64,000 bases of DNA from Paralichthys olivaceus. Taxonomy: Eukaryota; Chordata; Actinopteri; Pleuronectiformes; Paralichthyidae. Location: NCBI RefSeq assembly GCF_024713975.1, contig NC_091093.1, positions 1,612,001 through 1,676,000 of the forward strand, written 5' to 3'. The notes beneath the pieces were generated by a model, which had not been told where the DNA came from, did no database searches, and worked only from the letters and a program-made list of their open reading frames with translations. Position numbers and translations under genes: made by a program. Numbering within the stretch: the stretch's first letter is position 1; each line of letters opens with the position of its first letter. Positions 47,101-58,975 of the stretch are shown in pieces.

Positions 47101-47921
47101 TAAATTTTGCATATCTCAAGAATAAAGACGAAAAATTGAGAATACATTTTAAATTTCAAGATCAAAGTCACATTTTTTAAGAATATATTAAAATACTGTT
47201 AGCATGTATGACTGCCTAAACAAAATTACTTATTTTGATCGATGGGTGACATTGTACTTCAGCATCAGTTTAAGTAATAAGTAAATTCTTTCTCTTTATC
47301 GCATAAAACATGATGTGGTAATTGGTATAAGGATAAATTAGGGATTGTGCTGCTGTTCTGAAGGAGAAAACCAAAAGCTTGGAAAGATGGAACACTGGCA
47401 GCTCACATCTGTCAGTCGCTCGACATTTCAGCTTTCTTCTTAAAGTGCTAAAAATATTTTCCTCTGAATTAGTTTGGCCTATTCTTAAGATTTTTGCTTT
47501 ATTCTTAATATTTTGGATGTATTTTTCTCTACATTCGGACTATATTCATACAATACAAAGGAGGATAAAATATGAATGTATGCCTCTCTGTCTTTTCCAG
47601 GACACCTACAGCCGAGATGACTGCACCTTCAGAGAGCAGATTTTACCAGATGGGTACAACGTCTACATCTCTGACAAACACGGAGCACTGCTCAGTTTAG
47701 GAAACCAGCGGCAAAGGCTGCAGGGTCGAGACAGAGGTGTCCCAACACTGGCTCAGTTCCTTCCTAGGATAAGCATTCTGGAACAGGCCTCAGCCCCAGG
47801 ATGGGGCATTCCTGACCAGCCAGGGCTGAGTGCATCACAAACAGAAGAACCTGTGGACTCTATGGACTCATTTGGAAAGCTCTCTCAGATCATTCACAGT
47901 CCCAGCTTCCACAAGAGATGA
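44116..47921 (+). CDS. fgf19: Fibroblast growth factor 19
   Basis: Endocrine-type FGF that signals through FGF receptors with klotho co-receptors; in vertebrates it acts in bile-acid feedback and in eye, ear and brain development. Coding exons 44116-44326, 44462-44565 and 47601-47921 join to 211 residues. Introns are 135 bp and 3035 bp, GT-AG, phases 1 and 0. Residues 1-22 form a signal peptide. The trefoil core includes SLLEIRPVDPGCVAIRGV (71-88), ARFLCIEGNGRLF (91-103), PDGYNVYISDKHGALLSL (121-138) and PTLAQFLPRI (153-162). Cys95 and Cys113 keep the 18-residue spacing of the human Cys102-Cys120 disulfide. The heparin-binding loop is poor in basic residues, as expected of the endocrine subfamily, and the acidic/Ser-rich tail extends past the core as in other FGF19 proteins. 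The gene appears intact. Confidence 0.96.
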
Positions 47922-48280
47922 GACAGTAGCTCTGAGACATCTGTAAACACATGTGACCTGGCGTGTTTTGCTTTGTCTGAGGCTGATCACGCCTCCTGAC
48001 ATGTTGCTGAACCTGGGACTGACTGCTTGTCCAGCCAGCCTGCACCTGGAAAGGTTGCTGTGAAGTCTTTCCAGCACTGTCCTGTCAAATAAGACCAAGT
48101 GCAGTGTCCTACAGAGTGGAGAATGACACCAATATTCAGTATAACATTTCTGCCTGTTATTTTCAGTTACAACCTTTGTTCTCAAACAACACAACCATAC
48201 ATGAGGTTTTATCCCTATCCCCTAATACAACAAATAGGAGCATGAATTAGATATCCAACTGTTAAAAATCACTGTTGGTA

Positions 48281-48286
48281 AATAAA
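48281..48286 (+). terminator. Candidate fgf19 poly(A) signal
   Basis: AATAAA 360 bp after the stop codon, in an AT-rich context. Cleavage site not determined. Confidence 0.45.
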
Positions 48287-48424
48287 TAACAATTTTATAA
48301 TATGACAATGCTGTAGTAATGGCTGCAACTTGGTTGGGTTTTAGGAAAGATCATGGTTGGGTCAAAATCATTTTTTGCTAAGGTTAGAGGACCTTTGCTG
48401 TCAAGGACAAAGGGAGGCCCCACC

Positions 48425-48494
48425 TTGTTAAGCCCGACATGACAAATTGCGACAAATTGGCTATACAAATTAAATTAAATTTGATTGATTGATG
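48425..48494 (+). mobile_element. LINE 3' tail fragment
   Basis: Contains GACAAATTGGCTATACAAATTA followed by a TTGATTGATTGATG simple repeat. This combination ends many fish LINE copies. No coding part is attached. Confidence 0.5.
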
Positions 48495-49832
48495 TTTCAA
48501 ATAATAAACACATGGTTATAAACGGTAATGGTTTAAAACAACACAAAAAGGTCTTTGGTTTGAAATGGGAGAAGAACAGGTGTCTTTCAGGTGAAATTAA
48601 GTTTAAGTTTTGAAGAACCATTTCTTTATCCATCTCTGTCACTTTATAACATGACCAAACATCCTCCTTGGCTCCTGTCATAATTACTGCACCACAAGAG
48701 GTCACTGTCACACAAATGTAAACATGTTTGGGGGCATCTACTGACTAGACTAATGCTGTCTCACACAACAACCAGATGTGGCAAAACAATTAAATATAAC
48801 TATGGTTTGAAAGATGTTCTACATAATCAACTGATGGGGTTGATTTTTAGGGCAGACATTTACTGACCAAACAAATGTGCTTGATATCCCTCTATGAAAT
48901 GAGCCTATGCATAACAAGTGTGTTTGAAAGATTTGGTTGGACTAAAGAGAGAGTGACAATAAATGATAAAAGATCACCACAAAGTGAAACTGGTAAAAGG
49001 AATTACTATAGAGTAGTACTTATTCTTGACAATTTTATACCTTTTATTATTCTTATCTATCCCTCTGTCTATCAATCTATTTATATATCTGTCAATCTAT
49101 CTATCTATTTATCTGAAATGAGTCACACTGAAGGGCAGTGCTACATTAAGGTGCAACTAAATCTTATCATGCATCAAATATTCTGCCTTTCACAGTCTTT
49201 CTGGTTAGAACAGTCAAATGTCATTCTCAAAATATGTTTTTATGCCACAAGAGTCTCAGCTTCAACTTTCTCAGTGAAGTGTGGCAGGGAATATAATCAG
49301 GATCATAGTCACCACCTGAAAAAAGTATTGTCATCTTGTTATGAGTTATATGTATTGTTTGTTATAAGTTATTTAAAAATCCAACAGTATGAATGTTTCA
49401 TTTTGAATACACCTTTGGAAATTTTTTAATAAATGGCAAAGCATTCAAATAGGGTCACTGTGGGTTATCAATGTTCTCCCTGCAGTGAGGTCCTGCCTTT
49501 GTCCTTGCCTTTGCCAATTGTTTGCTCAACCTCATTTCGCTTTGCCTTCGCAAAATGGTTCCACTTTATCCCTGCCTTAGCTGAAATCATCCAGATATAG
49601 CATCATATTAATTTGTTCATTCTGCATATTCCATTTTTTCATTTATCACTAATATTATATTATCTGTTGTTTCAGTTCTTGCTTTAGCTTACTACTCACT
49701 TCTACCTACTGCCCAATTCATGTCCATTCCTTCCTGCCAGTAACCCCTTGTAGAGTCTCTTCAGTTCCATTGTTTAGATTACCATTGTTATACCGGTGTA
49801 CATTTTCTCTTGCATTCCTGTTGCTCTCTTGT
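48495..49832. other. Spacer, no gene seen
   Basis: AT-rich. A degenerate TATC-type simple repeat lies at about 49057-49113. Longest open frames lack domains. Confidence 0.5.
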
Positions 49833-49836
49833 TTAA

Positions 49837-50581
49837 AGGGATAGTTCACAGAAAATGGAAAATTCATTCATTACTACTCAGCACTATGCTGATGGAGGGT
49901 TGGGTGAAGTTTTTGAGTTCACAAAACACTTTAGGGGTCTATGGTAAACAGTGTTGCAGCCAAGGTGGCCTCTTCTTCAGATGTAAAAGAAAAAAAACAC
50001 AACTGCTTGTGTTGTGTCATCCAAGTGTCCACAAGCCCTGACATTTATATTCGACTCGAAACAGTGTCATTCACATAGTATTTTAAGCCTAAAAGACCAC
50101 AACACATGCAAACAAAAATCAATTTGTCTCAATGTGTGACATCCTCTGCCCTTAACCCTCAACAAGAGTACTGTAAATAAAAACTACCATGAAAACAGTA
50201 TTAACAGGGGAAAAAACATCAGAGAGCCACATGTGAGGGATCCCTTTCCCAGGACGGACAGAAGTGCAATAGATGTCTCATGTAACAGAGAACATCAGTA
50301 AAATAAGAGTATTTAGGCTAAAAACACTGTGTAAATGATCTAGTTTCATGTCGAATATGAATGTCAGGGCTTGCAGACACTTGGATGACACCAGACGAGC
50401 AGTATGGAGGCATGTTCTGTTTTTATGTCTGAAGAAGGAGTCCCATTTACATGAATTGTATTGGATATGGTTTACCCCTGAGACTCCTAAAAGTGTTTTT
50501 TGCAGACTTCACCCACCCCTCCATCAGGTTAGTGCTGAGTAGATAATGAGTGAATTTTGATTTTTTTGGTAAACTATCCCT
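49837..50581. mobile_element. 745-bp MITE flanked by TTAA
   Basis: Starts AGGGATAGTTCAC and ends with the complement of AGGGATAGTTTACC. TTAA lies directly on each side (49833-49836 and 50582-50585). A TTAA target with short inverted termini suggests piggyBac-type mobilisation. The interior has no transposase frame. The left (CACTATGCTGATGGAGGG) and right (CCCCTCCATCAGGTTAGTGC) sub-terminal parts are also partly complementary. Confidence 0.75.
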
Positions 50582-50689
50582 TTAAGGACCCATATTTGAT
50601 GGTTTTTTTTTGCTGTGTATTATTCCCTGGATACTCAGTTTGACAGGTAGTTCCAAATGTCTTTTCTTTCCTGATTACTGAGGCCACGG

Positions 50690-51175
50690 TCGCGCCGGCA
50701 GTGACCACATCTCTGTCCCCTACTCTGTCCTCTTGAACCCCCTGTCTCCCAATCAAGTTCTTATCCCGGTAACCTCCACCCTCCCAACTACCTGCCCCTT
50801 GACCCCATCCCTTCTCACATCCTCCAGTCTATTGCTCCCAACCTTCTTCCTTTTCTCACCCATCTTATTAACACTTCCCTGTCAACTGGCTGTTTCCCTA
50901 ACTCTCTAATGGAGGCACGAGTAAACCCTCTCCTGAAGAAACCCACCCCCAACTTGTCTGAAGTAATCAACTACAGACCTGTCTCTCTTCTTCCCTTTCT
51001 TTCCAAAGCACTTGAACGTACTATCTTTAATCAACTCTCCTCCTATCTTCACCATAACAACCTTTTTGATCCTTACCAGTATTGTTTCAAGACAAAGGAA
51101 AATCAACCAAGCTACTTTTCCTTCTAGAAAGGCTCTCCCACCCATGACCTTACTATCACCATTGACAACTCCGTG
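50690..51175 (+). pseudogene. Rex1/CR1-like LINE reverse-transcriptase N-terminal fragment
   Basis: Reads CPLDPIPSHILQSIAP-type words across a frame change, then EARVNPLLKKPTPNLSEV, NYRPVSLLPFLSKALERTIF and NNLFDPYQYCFK. These correspond to the first reverse-transcriptase blocks of Rex1/CR1-clade LINEs. The fragment stops before the catalytic YADD box and is cut by another element by about 51420. Confidence 0.75.
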
Positions 51176-51419
51176 GTAGCTACCACCCGAACTGGTGGAG
51201 TGAGCGTGGAGCTGAGAGTGGTGTGTGAATGTGGAAGTGATAGTGGTTTTGATACAAACTTTACTGAGCTTTATCTTTGGGTTATTGTTTGTTAATGTTG
51301 TTTTTTTCAGTTTTGGAATAGTGGTGATCCACCATACCTTTAATCCTGTTCTCCCACTTGTAAACCCAGCCACTAAGGTGATAATTTCCAATGCAATATT
51401 TTTAAAAGGTGTTTTATTC

Positions 51420-53227
51420 AACCTGTGGGTTGTTCTGATCATCTTTTAGTCTCCTGCTCTGTTTTTATCAAAAATGTCAATTTAAAGAGCGCCTGTTGGC
51501 ATTTTAACACAGCCCTTTTAAAAGACCTGGCTTTTAGAACTGCTTTTAAGTTGTTTTGGTTTTCCCAAAGAGAGAGCAGACCTGCTTTCAACAGCATTGA
51601 GCAGTGGTGTGACTTTGGGAAAACCCAAATAAAACAACTTTGCCAGAAGTTCACTCGCAATGTCACCAGAGATGTAACCCAGACTATGAGGGATCTGGAG
51701 AGACAGGTAGAAGACCTACAGTCTTCAGTAGCTTCTAAAAGAAATCGAGGGGCATTTAGACTCCCGCAAGTCCAAACCTGCTGATCTTTTCAGCACAGGG
51801 AGCTCTGGTCAGAACATCTCACAGATAGATACCTCGTCCCAGTTCGTCTTTGGGTTGGAGCAGAAAAATGGACAAAGGACGGCCATTCACTGTTTACAAA
51901 CAGGTAGCGGCTCTGAAGTCTCAGACTCATCTAAGATCAGGATGTTTGCTGCCGGTTTCTATAGAGACCTTTTTAAGATTGAGTGGTCAAGTAATCCAGA
52001 TGGGACAGCATCCAGACAGCATTTTCCTGAATGGCCTCCTTCAGGTCAGCAGGAGTAACAATGCAGAGCTAGCTGCAGAGATAACACTGCAAGAGCTGCA
52101 CAGAGCCACCATGAGCCTGCAGATCTCCAGGGATAGACGGCCTTCCTGCTGACTTCTTTATGTCCTTTTCGTCCATCATTGGACAGGATCTGCTTGAGGT
52201 AGTAAACAACAGTCTCCAGAATGGAAGGCTACCTCTGAGCTGCAGGAGGGCCGTCATCACCCCGCTGCTGAAGAAGGGAGATCTGCAGGACCTGAAGAAC
52301 CGGAGACCGGTCTCTCTGCTGTGCATGGATTACAAAATCCTGTTGTAAGCTCTGACCCTCAGACTGAGGGAAGTAATGGCGTCCATCATCCACCCTGACG
52401 AGACTTACTTACTCATTAGTGACAATATCACATGATTTGAGATGTTTTGGACCTCTCCAGTTCATTGGCAGTAGATACTGGTCTTATTTCCATAGACCAG
52501 GAAAAGGTTTTTGATCGGGTTGAACACCAGTATTCATGGCAGACTCTGGCTGCTTTTAGGTTCAGCCCAGGCTTTATAGCCATAATCCCGGTTTTCTATA
52601 CTATATATGAGTGTTCTGAAAATAAATGGTGGGTGCTCCGTTTAACATCCAGAGAGGTTTGAGGCAGGGTTGCTCTCTCTCTGATATGTTGTACTCTCTG
52701 GCCATTGAGCCTCTGCTCCATAAGCTAACAATGGTTTTAAAAGGTGTGTGTGTTTCCCCCAGTGCATTGTGTCTTTCAAATTATCAGTTTATGCAGATGA
52801 TCTCATCGTGCTTGTAAACACACAAAAGATTGATATTTTAACTGACACTGTAAATAACTTTGGTTTTATGTCTTCTGCAAAGGTGAACTGGAGGAAGAGC
52901 AAGGCTCTGGTGGTTGGAGAGAAGCTGGGGGATTGGCTCAGGCTGCCTGGAGGCCTGGTCTGGAAAAGGGGAGGACTCGAATTCCTTGGAGTCTTCCTGG
53001 GAGATGAGACACACATGAAAAAAAAATTGGACAATGTCTTGGGAAAGGTAAAAGGTTGTTTGTTAAAATGGAATTGGCTGTTACCAAAGATGTCCTACAG
53101 AGGCCAAACACTTATTACAAACAACCTAGTCTTATCTACTCTTTGGCACCGGCTGGCCTATGTCGATCCTCTACCTTCTCCCCTGGCAGAGGTACAACAA
53201 GTAATTGTTTTCCGCATGGAATTTTGA
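51420..53227 (+). pseudogene. L1-Tx1-like LINE ORF2 fragment
   Basis: Starts at the end of the endonuclease domain (SDHLLVSC). The linker follows (ACWHFNTALLKD, QRESRPAFNSIEQWCDFGK), then reverse-transcriptase blocks GRLPLSCRRAVITPLLKKGD, RPVSLLCMDYKIL, QEKVFDRVEHQ and IQRGLRQGCSLSDMLYSLAI. The catalytic box YADDLIVL is at about 52790, and the C-terminal part has KVNWRKSKALVVGE and GLEFLGVFLGDE. At least four frame breaks and a 5' truncation make it inactive. It abuts a LINE fragment of a different clade on its left. Confidence 0.85.
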
Positions 53228-53579
53228 TTTTGTTAATTGAATCCTGAGCCTTTCCATTTTCCCCCTTTGTTATATTTGCTATTTATATCAAGTTGGTTAT
53301 CAATAGCCCATATTTTCCACATTGCTGTGCAGTTTAATTCACAATTGGTACTGTTTCAGTATTTTTTAACATATGTGACAAACAAATACGTTTATCAGGA
53401 AAGTCATGCTTCCCGTCCTGTTTATTCTAGACATAGGTGGAGTTGATCTATCATATACATTTTGACCACTATACTTAAACTGGCACACCGACTGTTTCAG
53501 CAAGTATTGTGCAAAGGGAACAAGAGAGAGCTCGGCAGTCAGCATTCAAATGTTCATCAGTCAGTGAAAGCCCCCAAAA

Positions 53580-53745
53580 AGGCTAACAAAAGTCAGAAGC
53601 ATGGTGACGGTACACCATGAAGCTCCAGAAACACGCCCTGCATCGAGTGTCCAATGAAAAGTGAAGCTGAGAGGATGCTGCAGCTGAGCTGTGATCGACA
53701 CAGCAGCAAAGTCTCATACGGTCGTGTGTGTGAGTGAGTGTGTGT

Positions 53746-53798
<53 letters not shown>

Positions 53799-54110
53799 TC
53801 TGTGTTGCTCCTCCTCGACTGACTTTTCGATTGAAGAGTGTAAAGGCACATCAACCGGAAACCAAACTTTTTTCTTCAGCTTTTTTTTTCTCTGAGGCAA
53901 AAGAGGAAAAGGAGACGACGCTTTATTTCATGAGGCCCTCACAGTTCCTCATTTCGGTCATTTACGTGTGCTGTTGGAAATGTGTCAGCTGTCTGGAGAA
54001 GCGACCACTTTCTACCGAGGGTAAAGCGACGTCGACGGAATTCAGGCCAGTCTTAATCACGTAACGGATTTTGGCCCTCTATCATGGAAGATGTGAGTAG
54101 TGGCTTCACC
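53580..54110 (+). promoter_or_regulatory. Orphan CpG-bearing promoter-like patch with possible first exon
   Basis: CpG dinucleotides cluster here (GACGACGC, AAGCGACC, GCGACGTCGACGG), unlike the AT-rich flanks. At 54084 ATGGAAGAT is followed at once by GTGAGTAG, a strong donor-like string, so a three-codon first coding exon is possible. In most vertebrates lto1 and ccnd1 lie on this side of fgf19, so the promoter of a neighbour is expected. No later exon of either was recognised in the window. Assignment to a gene is not possible. Confidence 0.35.
53724..53802. repeat. (GT)n microsatellite
   Basis: About 30 GT units with a few interruptions, inside the promoter-like patch. Confidence 0.9.
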
Positions 54111-57100
54111 ACACTGTGTTACTGCGCTGCTTGGCAATGTTCGGCGGTTTGCATTATGTTGGTGATGTCAGCTCGTAGTTACGGCATGTTTTATTGAGAG
54201 GGAACACTCAGCTAGACATTCACGGAATGGTTTTATAAAGTAAAATATTTTCCAACTAGACAGAGTAAGGCTCGTACATAGGGATGTTTTGTCGTTAGTT
54301 TGAGTTTTATAGCGGTACCAGGCTGTCTGCTGCAATCGTCTGAAGTCAACACTTTGTGGCAAACATTGCACCTGCCCACCTGTCAATCCGTCGCATCAAC
54401 TTGTTGGTCGAGTTTCATGAGAAACACTGGCCACGAGGAATAGCGAAAGCTCCAAACTCCTTTTAAAATGTGCCAGTTTATTGTAGCGCAACGCGTGGAT
54501 GTGAACCCAACTGTAAAAACAGAAATATTGTATGCATGTTAGACTCAGACGAGTCCTTTGTAAAAAATTCGGCATGATTAAAATCGCAGTGGAGCACTTA
54601 TTTGAATGGTATTTCAGTTTTACGTTCCATATGTTGCGGAGCGATTAATGTGAGCAAGAGCACTAAAGAGAAGCTGCCGCAGAAGACAATGACACAAGAG
54701 GAAACTACACTAGCAGTTCATATCCGCTTAGGGGAACGAGTTCATACATACGTATTTACACATTACAGGCTATTGCCATGAGATTTGCATGATTTGTACA
54801 TCTGTTTACAGAAACACATGGCATTTGATGCCAACATCTTTATAAAAAGACTATGTACTGACAGAACGTGCACTGATGGAACGTAACTACCTGTTGACTG
54901 CACATTTCGATTTAAGTTTGACATTTCAAGGAAGTCAACTTATGAGAAAAAGGAAGTAAGACCTACTTTGTTACCTACAGTATGCAGGCAACACTTTACA
55001 CCACTCCCTTCCAGCTAACATTGGTCAAAAACATTAATTATCGGGCCGCCCTGACTCTCTATGCAGAATCTGTTCATTTATTTTTCTTTTTTAAAGTTCA
55101 TCTAGTCGAGTCATTCCAGACTCAATAGATTTATAAACCCGGCAACAGCCCATATTTCAACTGTTACATGACTTCCCCCTAATTCTGACAAGCACCATCA
55201 TTTTTAGACAATTGTCAAATGTCAGCAATTCCTTAGAATCAGGTCACTGGCATGGCTGCTGGAATGTAATGACTGTCACATTATCTCTTCTCATTTATCA
55301 AAACCTGTTTTTGTGTGCTGTGGATGACATTGTATCGGAATTGGAATTTCAGTTGATTTGATTTGAGTTGACTGCAGGTTGTGTTTGTGTTTCATTCAAC
55401 ATCATCTGTCAGTATTTATATCAAATGAACACTAAGGGACTCTGCTTAAACTTTCCTTTAATTTTGATGTGATAAATTCAAATCATACACACAATGAAAA
55501 CCTTTAAAAATGTCCACTTGGTGTTATTCTGTTATTACATTATCACAGGGACTTTGAACAGGGACAATGACAATATGAACCATGTGGCAGTGTTTGAATA
55601 AAACAGATTCAGTCATTTGATTTACTGGGTTGTAACAAACTGTAACCAGCATGTATGGCCATTTTATGAGAAGTGATATCCAGTTTGGCTGGGGATTCCC
55701 AGAGTGACTGAGAAACTATGGCACTGCCAGAAAAGGATGAAATACAGAAGTGTGCAAACACTGCCAACAATAGTGTGTTGTATGTTTTGTTGATGAAATA
55801 CAAAAAAAATATTTAATTTGAGCAATCCGCATGTACAGTAAATGACTGCTGTTTAAATTGTATTTATTCTGCAAGTTGGGCAGAGACTAAGAATTATGTG
55901 TAATATCACTTGAGTTACCACAGACAAACAGGTGGCATGTAAGCAGGCACATGGGCTTGTAGAAAAAAGTTTACTCATTACTTTGGACTATGATGTGCTT
56001 CACAAAAAAAACCCCAACAAAAAACATCTTGAAGTGTGTTTACAATAACTGCAGTATGTAGTTTGCATTTCCTGAGTAAAAGATGAGTAGAATTCTGAAT
56101 TTGAAACTTCTCACTTTGTGTGGATATTGTACTCTAATTTCTAAAGCCATATTGCTAGGCTGATATTCTCCTAACAGCTGTTCATCTTTCTTATGTTCTA
56201 ATTTGTCCAACTTTTCCTCTTCCAATTCTGATGCACATTCTTTCTCTTTCACCCTAAACAAGTGGTGGCGATCATTTGTCCCAGTTGTATGAGTCATCCT
56301 GTAATCCCACTAAGCTAGAGTGCATAGTGTGACGTGTCTGCCTGTCCCATTTATTAAAAATGAGACAGACAACCACATTATGTGTCAGGCAGAAAACAAT
56401 TAACCTTCTCTCATACTCATGCTACTATCCAGGCCTCTGCCACACAATGAATGTGTGTGTGAGTGAACCCTCTTACTGGGGCACTGCTCAGAATTTCTGG
56501 GAACATTCCTTTTATGACAAAAAAAAAAACAGGTTCTCAATAGTGAATGCATGTATGTGTTGCAAGAACAAAAAGTTTTAACAAATGGAAAGATGAGGAA
56601 AAATGTCTCTGGAAGACTTGTAACATTTCTTCTTACTGCACAAGGGCTTTATTTGGGATGAAATAGAAAACGTGCAGAAACACATTTGTTTGCCTCCATC
56701 TTTAATATCTTTTCATATTTCCACTCTTTCTCATTCTTAATACTAGGGCATGTCACCATCTCTGTCTCACTCATCCTTGGGGTTCTCTCTTACACCTGAT
56801 ACAAAGACACGCCAACTACAACACAAGTGTCCCACATTGTTTAAATAACAAAAATATTTGCTCGCATACGAGCGAACATAAGTGTGTTGGTCTTAAAATT
56901 AGGCGTGGTCAGCTGCAATCTTGATGCATTGCTGTCTTGAGGCAGTGGAAAGCAATTGTCTGACTTGTGTGTGATCAGTGGTTCAGTTATTTTAAGTCTC
57001 ACCAAGAATATGCAAAATCAAGACTCAAGATTTTATTTACTGTAATTTTTCATAGTTTTTTCAGACACAAAAATACAAAATGTGACAAAAGACAAAAAGA

Positions 57101-57234
57101 CAGCAATGTCTAATATTTGATTAAGTAAACCAATGTTAAAAGACGATTATATTGACATTCATATTCACATTAATTTGTTAGTTGCATTGTTCCTTTCAAA
57201 GTGATATTTGTGTAAAGTGCATTTCAGTCCAGAC
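54111..57234. other. Possible first intron or spacer, no exon seen
   Basis: AT-rich. No recognised exon or repeat family. If the patch at 53.6-54.1 kb is a promoter, this would be its first intron. Confidence 0.4.
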
Positions 57235-57310
57235 TAGGGCTGCCCGATATATCTAAAATGTACTGTCAACATCAACATGTGCGATATACGTATTGCAAAA
57301 GAATGCTTGA
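57235..57310 (+). mobile_element. hAT-like element end
   Basis: CTAGGGCTGCCCGATATATC followed by GCGATATACGTATTG resembles the common CAGGGCTGCNCGATA terminus of fish hAT elements. No matching right end or target duplication was found. Confidence 0.35.
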
Positions 57311-57599
57311 ACAGCAATAAATGGTATTCCATGTGCCATGCATTCACGCTCTGCATGTCAATATACACTCTCATGAAATGACTGATTAAAAATGTATCAG
57401 ATATATAATCTGATTATATATATATAATCTGATTAATAATGAAATTGATAACTATAACCAAAATTACCACAATGTTAGCTAGTAAAATTGAAGGATATAG
57501 TGTTCTTGACAATTCTGCTCCCAGGCTGCTTTGAGACTATTAACAGTTTTATAGAGTCTATTTTGTTGTAGCTGAGATGAGGTTCAGACAGAGAATTGA

Positions 57600-58975
57600 G
57601 TAAATTTCAGATTAAGTGGGCTGGTTTGAGAATTCTGGAAACTGATTTAGTGTGACATGTCTAGTCTGGAAGTAGCAGAATAGATGGTAGGTGGGGTCAA
57701 AGCATGACAGTTTTAACAGTTGATTATGGCATATTTGGGACTGAACAGATTTTCTTTCAAGAATGAAGTGTCTCCTGAATTGTGTCCAAATGTTTACATT
57801 GTCTGTAACAGTGGGCATAGAGCTAATGACATAAACAACAGGTAAGCCTGAACATACAAAGGAGTAAGGACACTGCTGAGAGGAAGACATCTCCATTTTG
57901 GCCCAAAAGGGGTGTTCTCTGATTTGGACCCGTATAGGAGCTTCTGAATATTTCATGCCTAATAAAAGTTAGGATATTCAGAAGGGCTATACCAACCACT
58001 GACTTGAGCCATTGGAGATACACTGTTGTATTGCATAGTGGTTTGTCTCCCCATAGAAAGGAAGAAATAGTCTGGTCAATTTTAGTAATGAATTCTTGGC
58101 TGTTTTGAAAGAGGTATTAACATTTAGGGAGGACAACTATGTTTATGAGATAAATCTTGTCGGCTGGTGAAAGGAGGAGACCAACTTTTCAGGATTCTAA
58201 TAATGGGAGAAAATGTGCCTTTTACACATGAGGAAATTATTAAGTAATGATTATGCCCAGGTATTTAAAGCCACTGTTCACTTTTTTAATGGGAAAAAGT
58301 GTGTGAGGTGTTCTTGGCCAAACTGCCCTAGTAGAGACATGTATAGGTATACTTTATGGGTAATCCTGCCTCTCAAGACCCTCAAACCCTTCCACATCAA
58401 GAAGCCAGATAACTAAAGGTTCAATTGCAATAGCAAAAAAAGGGGGGGTAGAAGACAGCATTGTGCCAGGTTTTTTGAGGAAAGAAGGGTGAGTGTAGAT
58501 CATTAATAATGACTGAAGCTAAAATACAAACTAAATCTCTTTTTTCCAAGAAGAAAAAAGAGGAATGTCCACTCTACCTTATCAAATGCCTTTTCTGCGT
58601 CCAATGAAAGGCCAAATTTGGGGGATTCTGAGCTTAGTGAATAGATGTGTCAAGCAAACGCCTTGTGTTAAAAAAAGAATGCCTCAGGTGCATAAAGCCT
58701 TTTGGGTCGGTTGATATCAGGTTGGGGACCACACTTTAAGAAGTGTGGTAGTTGCATAAGACTAAAGTAAAATTTTTTAGTGAGATTGGTTTCCAACTGC
58801 TGCAGAGAAGTGGGTCCTTTTAGCAATGTTTTATGAATTAAAATTGCCACCCCTCTTGCTTTACAATTAAAATTTGGGTGGAACACATGCCTAACTTATC
58901 CTCTTTTGAGTCTCCGAACATTCAGGGTGCATAGGTGGGTCTCCTGGAGAAAAGCAAGGTCAGTTTTCAGATATT
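57600..58975 (-). pseudogene. L1-Tx1-like LINE ORF2 relic, internally deleted
   Basis: Read on the minus strand from the right. The endonuclease start has TDLAFLQETHL (about 58945) and FNCKARGVAILIHKTLL (58850). Most of the endonuclease and linker are then missing. The reverse-transcriptase block SLDAEKAFDKVEWTFLF follows at about 58610-58555, then the C-terminal region with ISSFLWGDKPLC and VVGIALLNIL (58060-57960). Blocks are in the right order but in different frames with long deletions. Same broad family as the fragment at 51420, opposite orientation. Confidence 0.7.

Noticed and set aside
53583..53900. Long frames across the GT microsatellite
   Set aside because: Dipeptide runs from translated simple repeats, as also at 1453-1776, 11710-11929 and 21104-21308.
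56040..56297. Minus-strand frame with a charged Glu/Lys helix (ELEEEKLDKLEHKKDEQ)
   Set aside because: AT-rich context, no splice edges, no recognised family; likely chance.
57402..57435. Repeated ATATAATCTGATTA words as a regulatory array
   Set aside because: Short AT-rich duplication next to a TA run; no further support.
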